Below, in pieces: positions 1-10,365 of a DNA stretch of 64,000 nt. The stretch covers positions 7,770,755 to 7,834,754 of the forward strand of contig OZ038395.1 of assembly GCA_964036045.1 (NCBI GenBank). Direction: 5' to 3'. Under the pieces are notes generated by a model. The model had not been told where the DNA came from. It worked only from the letters and a program-made list of their open reading frames with translations, and searched no databases. Numbering within the stretch: the first letter of the stretch is position 1; each line of letters starts with the position of its first letter. The position numbers and the translations under genes are program-made. This stretch comes from Eutreptiella sp. 'Long Island Sound 2002'. Taxonomy: Eukaryota; Euglenozoa; Euglenophyceae; Eutreptiales; Eutreptiaceae.

Positions 1-851
1 AGACAGCCGGCGGCAGCAGTTGTTTTTCGTTTTCCACTCGGGAGCCAACCCCCCCCCCCCCCCCCTCGACAGAAATGCTGCTGACACTCCACTCTGGGCC
101 CCCACCGATCCCTGTCCAGAAAGCATTGGTCTCTCCTGACCCCCGCAGCCATTGCCACGGCGGACTGCCAAATGAATCCAGATCGCAGGAACACTGCCGC
201 AAAAGGCACGAATGCTGCCTCAAACCTCAGAGGGTAGCACACCCTGGCAAGGCCTGTGATTGAGGGTTCTTCTAGACCATCCGGCACAATGCATGTGTGA
301 TGTGGGGTGGTGCCGCCCTCAGCGCCGAGCACACTCCAGGCAGCCACATTCCCCCTCTCCACGTTGGACACAGCGAGACATCGGTGACCCTGGAGCCGCG
401 TCGCCGTGTCCGCTTTGGAGCCCCGAGAGACGGCGTGGGTTACGCAGCCATCGTGCTCCTCGCATTGGGGACTATGGGATGGCAGGGGTGCGTAGGCGCG
501 GGAGTGCTCTGCACTGCAGAAACGGTGGTTTTTGGTTGGTCGGCTGAAAGCCCAAAGCCCTTGCCCTTCCCCTTACCCGTGGACGCTGCTCCCCGTTTTG
601 TCGCAAAGGGACGCCCCCAGGGAGCGCCCAGAACAACCGCTGTCGGTTATCCTCCAACCGCCTTCGGTTACTCTCCAACCGCCGCCGGCCACTACCCAAA
701 AGCCGTCGGTTGCCACCCGAATATGAGCGGAGGGTCCACACGCCCACTCTCCTTGTGTTTTGTGTCAGGGAGGGAGGGAGCACCCTGCCCCTGCCCCGGC
801 CCCGGCCTCTGCCCCTCCCCCGGCCTCTGCACACAGCCCCCCATGCCTCAG
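1..851 (+). other. Upstream intron at left edge
   Basis: No convincing exon here; the open frames are C-rich low-complexity sequence. It holds a C run near 49-65, a cluster of CCAACCGCC and CGGTTA motifs at 640-715, and a C-rich tract at 780-850 that serves as the pyrimidine tract of the exon 1 acceptor. Confidence 0.6.
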
Positions 852-1016
852 GTGGTGTACGAGTCCTCAAGGTCCGCCTGCCACCTGCGCTCCGAGAACG
901 CGACCCTCGAAGTGGTGTCCGCCAGCGGCTCGAAAGTGTGGCTGTTGACGCCGACTCAGAGGCAGTGCAAAGGGGGCGTCGTCGTGGAGGGCGGCGCGTA
1001 CCAGTTCTGCCGCCAG
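852..1016 (+). CDS. Exon 1: cysteine-containing extracellular module (unrecognised)
   Basis: A 55-codon exon bounded by CTCAG|GTGGTG and CGCCAG|GTACGC, both junctions in phase 0. It encodes a short segment with three Cys (SACHL, RQCKGG, FCRQ) and alternating hydrophobic positions typical of a small beta module. I do not recognise the family. It is called coding because the frame is open, the base composition changes sharply from the C-runs around it, and its phase matches exon 2. It is the first exon of the giant gene that I can place; earlier exons must lie outside the window. Confidence 0.7.
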
Positions 1017-2427
1017 GTACGCCCCATCCCCTCGGGCCCCGCGCGGGAGGGGCCACACGGTGACGGGCTCTCCCACGTCTTTGGCTGGCAGCTTCGCAAT
1101 TTCCCGCAATTTCGCAGGTTTTTGTTTGAAGAGACACCGAGCCACCAGTGCAGAAGCGCTGCTTCTTGAGGCTTCGGGAAATGTGGTTGCGGCACCGCAA
1201 TTTGTTCGCCATTTTTCGCAATTTTTTCGCAAGTTTTCACAAGTGGATTGGACCGTCCCTGATCGCAATCCCCCCCCCCCCCCCCCGGCTTTGGCTGCCA
1301 GCGACAATGTCCCAGTTTGCCTTGTGACGCCGCGATTTCGCGTCGGAATTTGGCGATTTTGGATTCCAGCCGCTGATGTGCGGTGTCTGCTGTTGAGAGA
1401 GAAACTTGGCTTGTAGCTGCCCGCCCCCCCCCTGGGGCTGGGGGGTACCTGCACTTTTCCGAAAATCAGAAACCAGACAACCCCCCCCCCCCCCAACCCT
1501 CAGACCCCCTCCCCCCCCGGTACAGCACTGAGCAATAGCCTGGCGGTGCACACCGTGCTCACGTGCATTACCTCAGCATTCCATCGGGGGGGCTTGGTAG
1601 ACCGCCAACGTTGTTCATGGGCTGAGGCACATTGTGACACATGGGGGGGGGGGGTTGCCACTTTGTGTAGACCTGTTTGGCTACACAATTTGGTCATGGT
1701 CACGAACGAATGTTGAATCAGGGCAGTTCCTCACCTTTGATCAATTTGGGGTGTGGGGGGGGGCAGCCATTTGTCCCGAGGGGCGTGGCGTCCCTCCTCC
1801 GTACTACAGCTCAAGGGCCTTCATTCTTTGGTGTCTTTATGTCTAAGGGCAACATTGGTGGCAGACCACGCTCTGTGATCCCCCCCCCCCCTCCCTCCGG
1901 GTAAAGGGTGGGTGGGTCTGAGGGTTGGGGGGGTGGGGGGGCCAAAATCCCAGGGAGGCCAGTTTAAACACCCCCCCCCCCTACCCACGAAAGACAGTAG
2001 AGTCAGGGTGCCTTTCTCTGTCTTGTAGCATATAAACACTCTCGTGTTGACAAAACAAGGCCATCAGGCGCAGTGCTTTGTAGGGTAACACACTTGTATC
2101 ACATCAATGATCTCTTGGAACTGCCGAACATTGCTGCATATGCAAACCAGGACGTGCATGTGCAGAGCGCTTTGAGACCTGCTTGCGCCTACCCACGCAG
2201 TATCACTACGCAATGGCCTGGCAGATTCTCGGGGTCAGGCCCTGGCCGGGAGCAGCCCCCGTGGGGCAGACAGGGGCGGTTGCGGCGGGACGGACAGTCA
2301 TCCCGAAAGGGGGGGGGGGGGGGGGCTCCGCGGTGACCCTGCGCGCTGGGGCAGGGGAGGGACCAGGCACCGCGGCGCGCTGGTGCCGGTGATCCACGTA
2401 CCCCCCCACCCACAACCCCTTCTTCAG
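1017..2427 (+). other. Intron 1
   Basis: Contains a short AT-richer patch with repeated GCAATTTCGC-type words at about 1085-1240, then many C and G homopolymers (for example 1270-1286, 1482-1495, 1880-1890, 2310-2325). I see no gene and no named element. Confidence 0.6.
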
Positions 2428-2658
2428 GCCGACCCCCAGACCTACGACGAGGCCAAGCAGTTCTGCGCCAACAGCGGCATGCAGCTGGTGGAGCTCACGC
2501 ACCAGGCCAAGGCCGCCGCCGTCCGGGCCGTGTGCACCGGCGCCGCGTGCGCGTGGCTGGGCCTGGCGTGCGAGTTCGGGCTCTGCGACACGGACTTCGC
2601 CGGGTGGTACTGGACCTCCGGCCGCCCGGTGATGGAGACCTACAGCGCTCTGTTGAAG
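2428..2658 (+). CDS. Exon 2: C-type-lectin-like domain segment
   Basis: A 77-codon exon, phase 0 at both ends (CTTCAG|GCCGAC and TTGAAG|GTGTGG). The translation has the lectin signature order: YDEAKQFC near the start (the helix-1 'eA..fC' pattern), then WLGL, then GWYWTSGRP, matching the WIGL and 'W.WsdG.p' positions of C-type-lectin-like domains. Five Cys could form the usual disulphides. Family knowledge makes this a ligand- or carbohydrate-binding extracellular fold. The calcium-site EPN/WND motifs are not visible, so calcium-dependent sugar binding cannot be asserted. The fold may be completed by exon 3. Confidence 0.85.
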
Positions 2659-2759
2659 GTGTGGACGCGCGCGCTCCGCCCCCCCCCCCCCCTTGGCCCC
2701 TTCCCTTCCGCCCACAGACAACACTGCGTGTCCGTCCGGTGCCCACAAGTCTCAAGGGG

Positions 2760-2985
2760 CGCTGTGCTGCAGCGCTCCGTCGCCTGCCAATGTGGGCAGA
2801 GACCGCCGGTTCGATTCCCGGGGAGGGCGCGGTGGCGGTGGAGGGCCTGTGACAATACCAGTGCCATGGATCCGATGCATGACCAGGAGGTCCCCGGTTT
2901 GAACCCCCGACGGCTGCGAAGCCGTCCCGAAGGCGCTGGGGTGTGCTGGGCGACCCCGCGAGCACCGGCAGGGGCCTGAGGTGCC
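2760..2985 (+). repeat. tRNA-like SINE candidate, copy 1
   Basis: Contains a good RNA polymerase III B-box (GGTTCGATTCC at about 2809). It is followed by a tail, AGGCGCTGGGGTGT...GACCCCGCGAGC, that recurs in slightly changed form at 29184-29220 after another B-box. No cloverleaf folds convincingly, so this is a tRNA-derived retroposon candidate rather than a tRNA gene. Confidence 0.5.
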
Positions 2986-3049
2986 GGCCCCCTGCTGCCC
3001 GCAGATCGTGCGGGTCTATCTTCACCTCCGCCTGTACCTCTGCCGTAAT

Positions 3050-3411
3050 CAGGGGGGGCCTTTGGGAACTAGAATTTGTTTTTGTTAAGGACGCCCCTTA
3101 AGGACCACCCCAAGGGACCACCAACCGCCACCAACCGCCAACCGCCGCCAACCGCCAACCACCAACCGCCAGCGGCGACCAGCCGCTAACCGTCAACCAC
3201 TGCCAACCGCCACCAATCACCAATTACCAACCACCAACCGCCGCCAACCACCACCAACCGCCACCAACCGCCAGTCGCCAACCGCCAATCGCCACCAACC
3301 GCCGACCGCCAACCGCCACCGACCATGCCTGAACATATGAGCTACACGCGGGCTTTTTGGCAAGACTGCTGTTGAGGAACACTTTCCTTTTTCCTCTTAA
3401 GGACCCCCGTG
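3050..3411. mobile_element. MITE1 (hAT-like) copy A
   Basis: A non-autonomous element with imperfect terminal inverted repeats (left CAGGGGGGGCC, right ...GGACCCCCGTG). It is flanked by an exact 8-bp target duplication, GCCGTAAT, at 3042-3049 and 3412-3419. The interior is T-rich next to each end, and the centre is a CCAACCGCC minisatellite. Eight-base duplications and a CAGGG start are the hAT superfamily hallmark. There is no coding capacity. Confidence 0.9.
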
Positions 3412-4047
3412 GCCGTAATCCGACCGACAGACGCAGTGTCACACCGCGGGGGAAAGTGCCAGCTCAGGCCTGTCCATGACGCCGGCCTCATCTCACGCGC
3501 GATGCGGGGCCGCAAAATGGCCTAAACAATGCCAACGCAGCACGAGATTGGCCAAAATGAGGACCCATCCGCCGTCGCCCGAGCGCCCGGTGGAGGGGAG
3601 GGGAACGCCACGGCGATCTCTCACGGGTCAGTCGCCGCTGTTGTCCTCCGGCAAAGACCGCCGCGTCGGAACTCATCGCGGGCGGTGGGTGGTGGCCCGA
3701 TGGCAGTGGACCGCTCGCGGGTGGCGGTTACCGGGAGGCAGCTGGTCGTCAACCCCCGGCAGGTGCTGGTCCACTGACACAGTCCCGCAGTACTGTTCGG
3801 TTTTCGTTCCGGCGTTCGAGACTACCCATTCACATGCCCACCGACCGACCGCCCCCCCCCCCCCCCCCGGGATGCCCGCAGTAGTACGGAGGCCGGCTTG
3901 TCATAGCAGAAGGTTCAAAGGCGAGAGGCCAATGGGCGCCGCCACAGGCTAACAGAGCCAACCACCAAGGCCTTGTGCCAAATCCTCCCCCCCCTTTGCC
4001 TCCGCGACCATCCTCTGATGCCGCTGCCGAAGCGCGTCTGCTCTCAG
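3412..4047 (+). other. Intron 2, distal part
   Basis: GC-rich unique-looking sequence to about 3890, with a 19-nt C run near 3852. It is then occupied by an R5-type retroposon tail (3898-3985) just before the exon 3 acceptor. No gene seen. Confidence 0.5.
3870..3996 (+). repeat. C-tailed retroposon R5, subfamily B
   Basis: Shares GAGAGGCCAATGGGCGCCGCC and AAGGCCTTGTGCCAAA followed by C-rich sequence with the R5 family. It shares a distinct upstream half (TCATAGCAGAAGGTTCAAAG) only with the copy at 31755-31895. Confidence 0.75.
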
Positions 4048-4470
4048 GACATCAACGGCCGCATCGTCGGCGGCTCCGCCTCCAACCGCCGTTGCGCGTA
4101 CGTCGGCGCGTCGTCCGTCTGGCAGCTGGAGACCTGCGCGACGCGGCTGCCGGGCGCCCTCTGCGAGCCCCGCATCGACACGAGCGTGAAGGTGAACTTC
4201 GGCCCCAAGGCGGCCGCCGGGTGGCTGCAGGACCGCGGGCAGGGCTTTGGGCCGGGCCGCGGGCTCTCGTACGGGTGGTCGTGCAACCTGCCGACCCCCG
4301 CGGTGTCGTATAACATGTTGTCGCCGGGGATGGTGGGGTTCGTGGACGAGGTGGGGATGAGCCACGTGGTCCCGGGAGGGGCCGCCCCCGTCACGCTCTG
4401 GAGGGTGTCCAACAAGGGCTACACAGGCTGGCGGCCAGCCATTTGGGAGCTGAAGCTGTTTGCCGACAAG
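4048..4470 (+). CDS. Exon 3: carbohydrate-binding-like beta module
   Basis: A 141-codon exon with phase 0 junctions (TCTCAG|GACATC and GACAAG|GTGTGT). Around residues 50-80 it carries VKVNFGP...GWLQDRGQGFG...LSYGW, a pattern I associate with malectin/NPCBM-like carbohydrate-binding beta-sandwich modules. It ends in W-x-x-x-x-W-E-L-K-L-F, reminiscent of a discoidin C-terminal strand. Four Cys lie in the first third and one in the middle. Function is inferred as sugar or matrix binding, and the family assignment is tentative. The donor opens directly into a long alternating purine-pyrimidine tract. Confidence 0.85.
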
Positions 4471-5467
4471 GTGTGTGTGCGCGCGCGCGTGTGTGTGTGT
4501 GTGTGTGTGCGCGCGCGCGTGTGTGTGCACGCGCGCAGAAAGGCGCCGAGTGACGCGTTTTGACACCATGTTTTGACGCTGCACCTGACGAGAATTGTGC
4601 CTTCGGGCCTTCCTGCTGCCTGTTTTGTCGCGTTTATCGTGTGTGTGTGCGCGCGCGCGCGTGTGTGTATGCTTTCTGGGTGTCTAAAGGCGCCTCGCGG
4701 AACCGTGCTTTTTCCTTGACTCCTTCTTCTGTATGATACCTCCGGCCCGACGGGACTCGTTTAGCGAGCAGTGCTGTGTTTGGTGTTGCCTGTTCGCCCC
4801 AAGTCAACCGCGCGCGTGTCCATGCGTGCGTACGTGCGCGCGCGCCTCCCTGGTCCTGAGACTTGGTACGATGCGGATTGCTCTGTGCTGCGGCAAGGCG
4901 CTTGGTGGCGATAGGCGTGCCTTTTGGTTGACCTGGCGAGGCTTTCTGTCCATTCACGCCGACCCCTGCCTGTTTGTCGCCTGTATCGTGTGTGTCGCTG
5001 CGCGCACGCGCGCGTGTGTGCACTTGTGGGCGTGCGTGCGTGCGTGCGCGTGCGGCAGACCTTCTCCCAGTGGCCCTGTACCCCTGCGGGAGGGGGTTCG
5101 GGGGTGTGGTTTCTTTGTTTGAAGTTGTGGAAACTGCCGGGGGATCGTGCGGACGCGTTTATTGACGGTGTCCCACCATTTGAGACCGCGGCAGTGGCAC
5201 GTGCGAGCCCTCTGCGACCACTGACCCCATCCGAATGATTATCCGGCCGTTCGTGGCGTTCCTGAGTCCGGCAGTTTTTGGCGGTTGGCGGTCAACCCGA
5301 CGGCAGTTGGTGCTCAACCGACCGGCCGGTCGGCCGGCCAACCGACCGCGTTCCGCCACCGCCCGGTGCGCGGTCGAGGCCCCGGCGTCCCGGACCGCGG
5401 CAACCGCCCCTTTTTGTGTGCGTTGCGGCAGCCGCGACCGCCCCGGCCCCCCGTTGTCGCCCCGCAG
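4471..5467 (+). other. Intron 3 with Z-DNA-prone tracts
   Basis: Alternating TG/CG tracts occur at 4471-4540 (starting at the splice donor itself), 4640-4670, 4805-4845 and 4985-5055. No gene is seen. The segment at 5270-5350 is rich in CGGCCGGT-type palindromes. Confidence 0.7.
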
Positions 5468-5846
5468 GCCTGCTCGACGCCCATCCCCTTTACGGCCGCG
5501 GACCTGCAGTGCGCCGTGTCCGGCGTGCCCGACCCCACCGGCAACCCGGGCGTCACGAACGGCCAGTGCTCGTACGCCGCGGACGGCGACGCGCACACGC
5601 ACTACCGCCCGGCCTGCCACCCGTGCTGGGCCGAGAGCATCACCCTCACCGTGTCGCTCCCCACGGAGTACACGGTGCAGTGCGCCAAGGCCGTCAACAT
5701 GGGCAGCGGCACCGGGGGCGGCCTCAACTGGCACGGCGGCCTGAAGCTGGAGAAGTCCGTGAACCGGGGCGAGTCGTGGCTGCCGGTCGGCCGGACGTGG
5801 GAGACCAGTGACCCGGCGGCGGATATGAACCGCGTCGTCGCAGAAA
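5468..5846 (+). CDS. Exon 4: cysteine-rich discoidin/CBM-like module
   Basis: Begins at CCCGCAG|GCCTGC in phase 0. The translation has six Cys, with VTNGQCSYAADGD and YRPACHPCW in the first half, then YTVQCAKAVNM and GGLKLEKSVN, suggesting a galactose-binding-like fold. The 3' end is the least certain boundary in the gene. The next exon requires a phase-1 donor, and the best candidates are CAGAAA|GTGTGT (chosen) and GAGACCA|GTGACC, which would end at 5807. The first ~115 residues are safe either way. Confidence 0.75.
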
Positions 5847-5944
5847 GTGTGTTGTGGTCCGCGGGTCACGGGGCCGAGGGCGTTTCTGAGTTCACCTCCC
5901 ACGACCGAAGGGTTGGGCGGGGGCGGACTTCACTTGCGTCCACC

Positions 5945-6100
5945 AGCGCAGGCGTAATCATAGAGCCGGGTCCTACTGAGCGGTGCGTTGGGTGCGGCTG
6001 TTTCTTACTGAGGTCTGGTGTGTGGCAGGGGCGGGTATTACTGAGTGGGAGGCGGCACAGGGCTGACTCCGAGCGAAACTCGGTGGCTTTGATGGCGACC
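5945..6100 (+). repeat. GTCCTACTGRG repeat, diverged copy
   Basis: GAGCCGGGTCCTACTGAGC, a later GTATTACTGAGTGG and a GGCTGA word occur in the same order as in the repeats at 44.9-45.8 kb. It is an old member of that family. Confidence 0.55.
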
Positions 6101-6214
6101 CCCCCCTCCCCTCCCCAATCGGGTGTGACGTGGCATGACACCCATGGGAAGGATCCTCCACCGTTGCACCCTCCGTGCCGGCCCTCTCCTGGCGCCTGGT
6201 AGCTCCCCCCCCCC

Positions 6215-6600
6215 CGAGGGCTGTACGTATACGCGCGTACACGCGGATACAATATACATGTATCCGTTGTGTAAACGTATACGCACATACTTATACGCGA
6301 ATACGTACAGTGCGCGCATACGTGTGAACATGCCCATGTGCACCGGTAAACACCGTTTGCGGACAGTTTTTCAGGATTATTGTGTCTTCGCGTCTACACC
6401 ATGCCCACAGTGTCTGCAAATTGCAGGCCGCTTCTACTTGCGGTGCACAGTGTCTACAGACTATACCTGGGCCAATGTGTACCTTCAGGGCTGAATGCAG
6501 ACCTGCTTTTGATGGCACCACAGGTGACCGTGGGGGCCACTGACCCATGCCGGTCTCCCTCTATAATATTGTTCTTCCCCCTATATGCGCGTATATGTAC
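6215..6600 (+). repeat. TA/CG-alternating region with 20-mer-like words
   Basis: GTATACGCGCGTACAC-type sequence occupies 6215-6330. Then 6398-6470 has CACAGTGTCTGCAAATTGC and GCACAGTGTCTACAGACTAT, diverged relatives of the 20-mer array unit at 12491. The sequence after that array (CGTATATGTATATGCGTATC) likewise resembles this block. Confidence 0.55.
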
Positions 6601-6814
6601 ATATCTGCCCCCCCCCCCCCCCAGGGATGCATTAGAAGGGAAGGGGCCTCAAAGGCGGTCCCAGCAGCGGTTGGACAGGCGGTTGGAGGAGGTTGCCAAA
6701 GCGGTTGGGGGCGGTTACTGTCGGTTACAAATGCCATTGAAGCTGGTGCTTGGCGTCAGGGGAACAGTGGCTGGGCATAGGCTGCGCGCCCTGGAGGGGG
6801 GGAGGGGGGTACCC

Positions 6815-9013
6815 CATTTTTGGAACATCCTACCGCCGGGGGTGGCATCGCAGTTGCGCCAGGCACCAGGCCGGCGTAAAGTGGTGAGACAGGGCGCAGG
6901 GCAGTTAGAGGATGAGCTCCCGGAGACGACGACGGTCTTTGAGACGCCACCGGATGGGCTATGCCTATTCCACGCTCTGGCAAGAGTCTGGAACGAAATG
7001 CACCCACAAGAGACGCGACAGACCGGCCAAGGGATGAAGCGCAATCTGCTTGACAAGATGGAGGAAACCACAGGCCGGACAGTGGAGGGACATACACGTG
7101 CGCAGATTATCAAAGAGGATGGGTGGGCAGAAGCGCAGGAGGAGGACCACAGGCAAGGGACACAGCAAACCCAGCAAACCCCGGAGACAAGGCAAAAAGA
7201 CGGCAACACAAGGCGATGTGATGCAGAAGTATGCATTACACCGGGGGCAGAACCACGATACACATGCTATGGGTGTGGCACATGGAACCACAGGCAGTGC
7301 GCGTCGCCGGGCGGGGATGGAGGACAATTAGGGGTGTGGTTGTGTGTGCAATGCCGCATGTGGAAGGCGGACTTTATGTCAGTAGGGACAGTGCCGGGAA
7401 AAGGACGTGTGGAGTGCCTGGTCTGTGGAGAAGACGTGAAGACCATCGGGAAGTATGTGCGCAACGCCAAACAATGTATCTGTGGGGGCATAGTGCACCA
7501 CAGGTGCATCAATCAAAACACAGGGGCATTGTGTGAGTGCAACCTCCCACAGGTGCTCGTACACAGGTTCAAAAAGTGGCAGAAGAGCCACAACCAAGCC
7601 ACCAGACAACGAAGGGCAGCAATAGTCAAACAAAAACGGGAGCAAGTGGCGGCCCAGGACACGTGGCGGCCAGGAACAAAAGTATGGCTCATAGGGTTGC
7701 GGAGGGCAGAACTGAATGGAGCAGAAGGGATCGTCCAAGGGGAGGAGAATGGCCGGATTCTGGTGAAACTGGACCACCAAAAGGGAGGCAGAACAGTGGC
7801 AGTCACCCACGACCACTTGAGCGGCCAGCCCCCAGGTGATGCCAGTAGAAGGGGCAGTCAGGAGCAAGCCAGTAGCCTACAAACAAGGAGAGCAGGAGCA
7901 CAAAGGCATGACAACGCACCGGTGACACCACCTGGCCACACGGCAGCCCGCCACGTGGAGGCGGCCGTGTTAGCATTGGTAGCAGGCGCAGCAGTAGTGG
8001 TGGTGAGTAGCGCAGGGCACTTTGTGACAGGATCAGCAATGCGTTTGCAAGGGCTGCGGCAGATGGAATTCAACGCATGTGAGGCCATAGTGGTGGGGCA
8101 CGACGGCTTCAGAGTGCAGGTGCGCATAACAAAGGGGCCACAGCAAACACAAGGACGGGAAATTCGCGTAAAGAGAGCGAATGTCATCCGATTGGAGAGG
8201 CCAACAACAAACATGGCCCCCCAGCCCCAGCCTCAGCACAAGCCCCAGCCGGTGGGGGCCAATCAACCAACCGTCCCACACACCAGAGGACGGGACCCGG
8301 TCGCGGACATGCCAGACACACTACCAGGGAACTGGTACCAGGTGCTAGGAGTGCGGTACCCTGGGGCCACAACAGAGGAAATAAAGCGGGCATACAAGCG
8401 GCTCAGTGTCAAGCTACACCCAGACAAAAACGCGCACCACAAGGAGAAGGCTGAGGGACTATTCAAACAAATAGGGAAGGCAAAGGACGGATTGCTAGAC
8501 ACAGAGGCCCGGAGACGGCATGATGCCGACATACAAAGAGGGGACAGACGCCAACAACGGGAGGTACGCCATTGCAATAGGGGAGCGGCAACGCACGACC
8601 CCGGACAGGAGGGCAGAAGGCCAGGGGAGCCAAACACGTTGACAATGCAACGACGCTTTGCATACGCAACCGTGGACTTCATGGAAGCACAGTACAAAAG
8701 TATAGTGCGGGCCCGCGAGTGGCAGCTCGCCCGCACACCGATGCCCAACATGACCAGGGGTGAGGTGTGGTACCTCATATGCCCAGGACTCATGATGCCG
8801 GTGGTCCGCGTACGCATCTTGGCCGTGGGTGTGTATACCCCGCAGTGTAGCTGCCACCCACATGGGGTGTGCCACACACATGGAGAGTGGCAACCAGTTG
8901 TGCACATAGACGGGGACCTACCAGGAGAGAACGTCTTGGTCTCACAACCGGGCAGATTGCTGCCCACGGATCGCCTAGCGCAGTTAATCGCGGCAGCCTC
9001 CCGGAGGCGTTAA
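6815..9013 (+). CDS. LINE-A ORF: OTU-motif / PHD / RING-like / SH3-like / J-domain protein
   Basis: An intact 732-codon frame, open upstream through the MITE, so the true start is unknown; the first in-frame ATG inside the element is at 6998. Order of modules: OTU cysteine-protease motif PPDGLCLFHALA (residues ~45-56; Asp and Cys present, but the C-terminal His block is not visible, so it may be truncated). PHD finger at ~131-190 (C-x2-C-x4-H-x2-C ... W-x-C-x2-C). RING-like C/H cluster at ~200-245. SH3/KOW-like segments at ~282-335 and ~407-462 (LNGAEGIV, FNACEAIVVG). J-domain at ~504-572 with LHPDKN, so the HPD needed to stimulate Hsp70 is kept. A 120-residue C-terminal region contains CSCHPHGVCHTHGEW. 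Roles in a retroelement (protein processing, chromatin targeting, chaperone recruitment) are inference. Confidence 0.8.
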   Translation, partial: HFWNILPPGVASQLRQAPGRRKVVRQGAGQLEDELPETTTVFETPPDGLCLFHALARVWNEMHPQETRQTGQGMKRNLLDKMEETTGRTVEGHTRAQIIKEDGWAEAQEEDHRQGTQQTQQTPETRQKDGNTRRCDAEVCITPGAEPRYTCYGCGTWNHRQCASPGGDGGQLGVWLCVQCRMWKADFMSVGTVPGKGRVECLVCGEDVKTIGKYVRNAKQCICGGIVHHRCINQNTGALCECNLPQVLVHRFKKWQKSHNQATRQRRAAIVKQKREQVAAQDTWRPGTKVWLIGLRRAELNGAEGIVQGEENGRILVKLDHQKGGRTVAVTHDHLSGQPPGDASRRGSQEQASSLQTRRAGAQRHDNAPVTPPGHTAARHVEAAVLALVAGAAVVVVSSAGHFVTGSAMRLQGLRQMEFNACEAIVVGHDGFRVQVRITKGPQQTQGREIRVKRANVIRLERPTTNMAPQPQPQHKPQPVGANQPTVPHTRGRDPVADMPDTLPGNWYQVLGVRYPGATTEEIKRAYKRLSVKLHPDKNAHHKEKAEGLFKQIGKAKDGLLDTEARRRHDADIQRGDRRQQREVRHCNRGAATHDPGQEGRRPGEPNTLTMQRRFAYATVDFMEAQYKSIVRAREWQLARTPMPNMTRGEVWYLICPGLMMPVVRVRILAVGVYTPQCSCHPHGVCHTHGEWQPVVHIDGDLPGENVLVSQPGRLLPTDRLAQLIAAASRRR

Positions 9014-9164
9014 GGAGTTCAGCACAACGCCCAGGCATGCAGATCCAACAGAATGCAGCACAGTGCAGCACAACGCAAATTAGAAAAACGTAGGGCAACA
9101 CGACGCCCAAGCACATGGAGCGGACGGAGGCGCACAAAGGAGAGCAGTGCACAAACCTCGTAGG

Positions 9165-9995
9165 CAGGCCCCGGAGGCTCGGATTCGGCCCCGCCAATGG
9201 GTGGGCGGCCCTGTCCAAGCACTTCGGAGGTTACCTGGGCTCGGCCCCGACGGGAAGAGTGGCCCTACCCGGGTAGCCGCGGCCGCCACACCTCATGGAG
9301 GCAACGCAGCGCACAAGGCAGCGCAGCACCGAAGAGCAGGCAGAGACACACAGCGAAATTTTCCAACACACGAAAGCACGCAGCACACAGTACAGCAAAA
9401 CAAAGCAAAGCAGTGTACCACAATGATGGCGGCAGACAGCCACACCACCCGCCGCAAGCACCAGCGCCAGCCCAACAGCCAACGCCCAGTGTGGGGGGCA
9501 GACCCACCACACGGGCACTGCACCCACGCACAGCCACCGCCGCCCACAAACGGGGCGCGCGCGCAAGAATCACATGCAGGCCCCGGGGGCTCGGACTCGG
9601 CCCCGCCAATGGGTGGGCGGCCCTGTCCAAGCGCTTCGGAGGTTACCCGAACTCGGCCCCCACGGGAGGAGCGGCCCTGCCCGGGTAGCCGCGGCCGCCG
9701 CGCCTCATGGAGGCAGCGTACCGCACAATGCGGAGGCAGCATATCACATAACGCAGCACTGCAGGCCAAAGCCGGCAGAGGCACACAATGAAACTCGCCA
9801 GCACACAACAGCACGCAGCAGCACACAACTACAGAAGAGCAAAGCAAAGTAGTATACCACAACAGCAGTGGCGGACAGCCACACCACCCGCCGCAAACAC
9901 CAACACGAGCCAAACACCCAACACCCAGGGTGGGAACCAAACCCACCACACGGGCACTTCACCCACACCCGGCCACCGCCGCCCACAAACAAGGC
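9165..9995 (+). repeat. 412-bp tandem duplication inside LINE-A
   Basis: Two direct units, about 9169-9580 and 9581-9995. Both begin near GGCTCGGA.TCGGCCCCGCC and share GGGTAGCCGCGGCCGCC, AGCAAAGCA/TAGT and CACACCACCCGCCGCAA blocks at matching spacing. They are diverged by substitutions and small indels, and no shared reading frame is maintained. Confidence 0.8.
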
Positions 9996-10179
9996 ACACA
10001 CATGGAGCACCACCAAGAGCCCAAGACCCCACACCCCAACGCCAACACGGCGCCCACCACACACGCAACAACCAAGGCCACACTTACACACAACATAGAA
10101 GGGATGCCTCCCTGATGCACTCCCGGGAGCCATCACCATCCCGACCACACCGGGAGGGGAAGGCAACCCAAACCTAAGT

Positions 10180-10310
10180 AAGGGGGTCGCCCCTGCGGGG
10201 GGTTGGCAGCCGGCTACGCGGTTGTCCATTGGGCAGCGACCTAAAACATGTACTGCCCGCGAGTAGCTAAGTTCTGTCACCAAGGCCTAGTGCAGGGGCC
10301 TTGGGCACGC
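10180..10310 (+). other. Possible structured RNA segment in LINE-A
   Basis: Contains nested complementary words: GCCCC...GGGGG at ~10190-10203, and a perfect 8-bp stem CCAAGGCC (10280-10287) with GGCCTTGG (10297-10304). It lies between the tandem duplication and the second frame. This could be an untranslated structured region; no ribozyme class is claimed. Confidence 0.35.
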
Positions 10311-10365
10311 TTATGAGACACAGCGTCCAAACCATTGGTGGTCACTGCACACGACCAACCAGGAG

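Noticed and set aside
297-1169. 290-codon frame as a gene start
   Set aside because: Only 852-1016 has protein-like composition and splice-compatible ends; the rest translates C-rich intron sequence.
2790-2830. tRNA gene at the GGTTCGATTCC box (and at 29150)
   Set aside because: A B-box is present but no acceptor stem, anticodon arm or A-box of normal spacing can be formed; the shared 3' tail points to a SINE.
5235-5811. Alternative overlapping frames around exon 4
   Set aside because: Arg/Pro/Ala-rich translations typical of GC-rich off-frames; only the frame with regularly spaced Cys and correct phase was kept.
6380-6814. N-terminal 145 codons of the 877-codon frame
   Set aside because: The frame is open there by chance through TATACG-rich sequence and the MITE2; the element boundary at 6814 shows these codons do not belong to the LINE-A protein.
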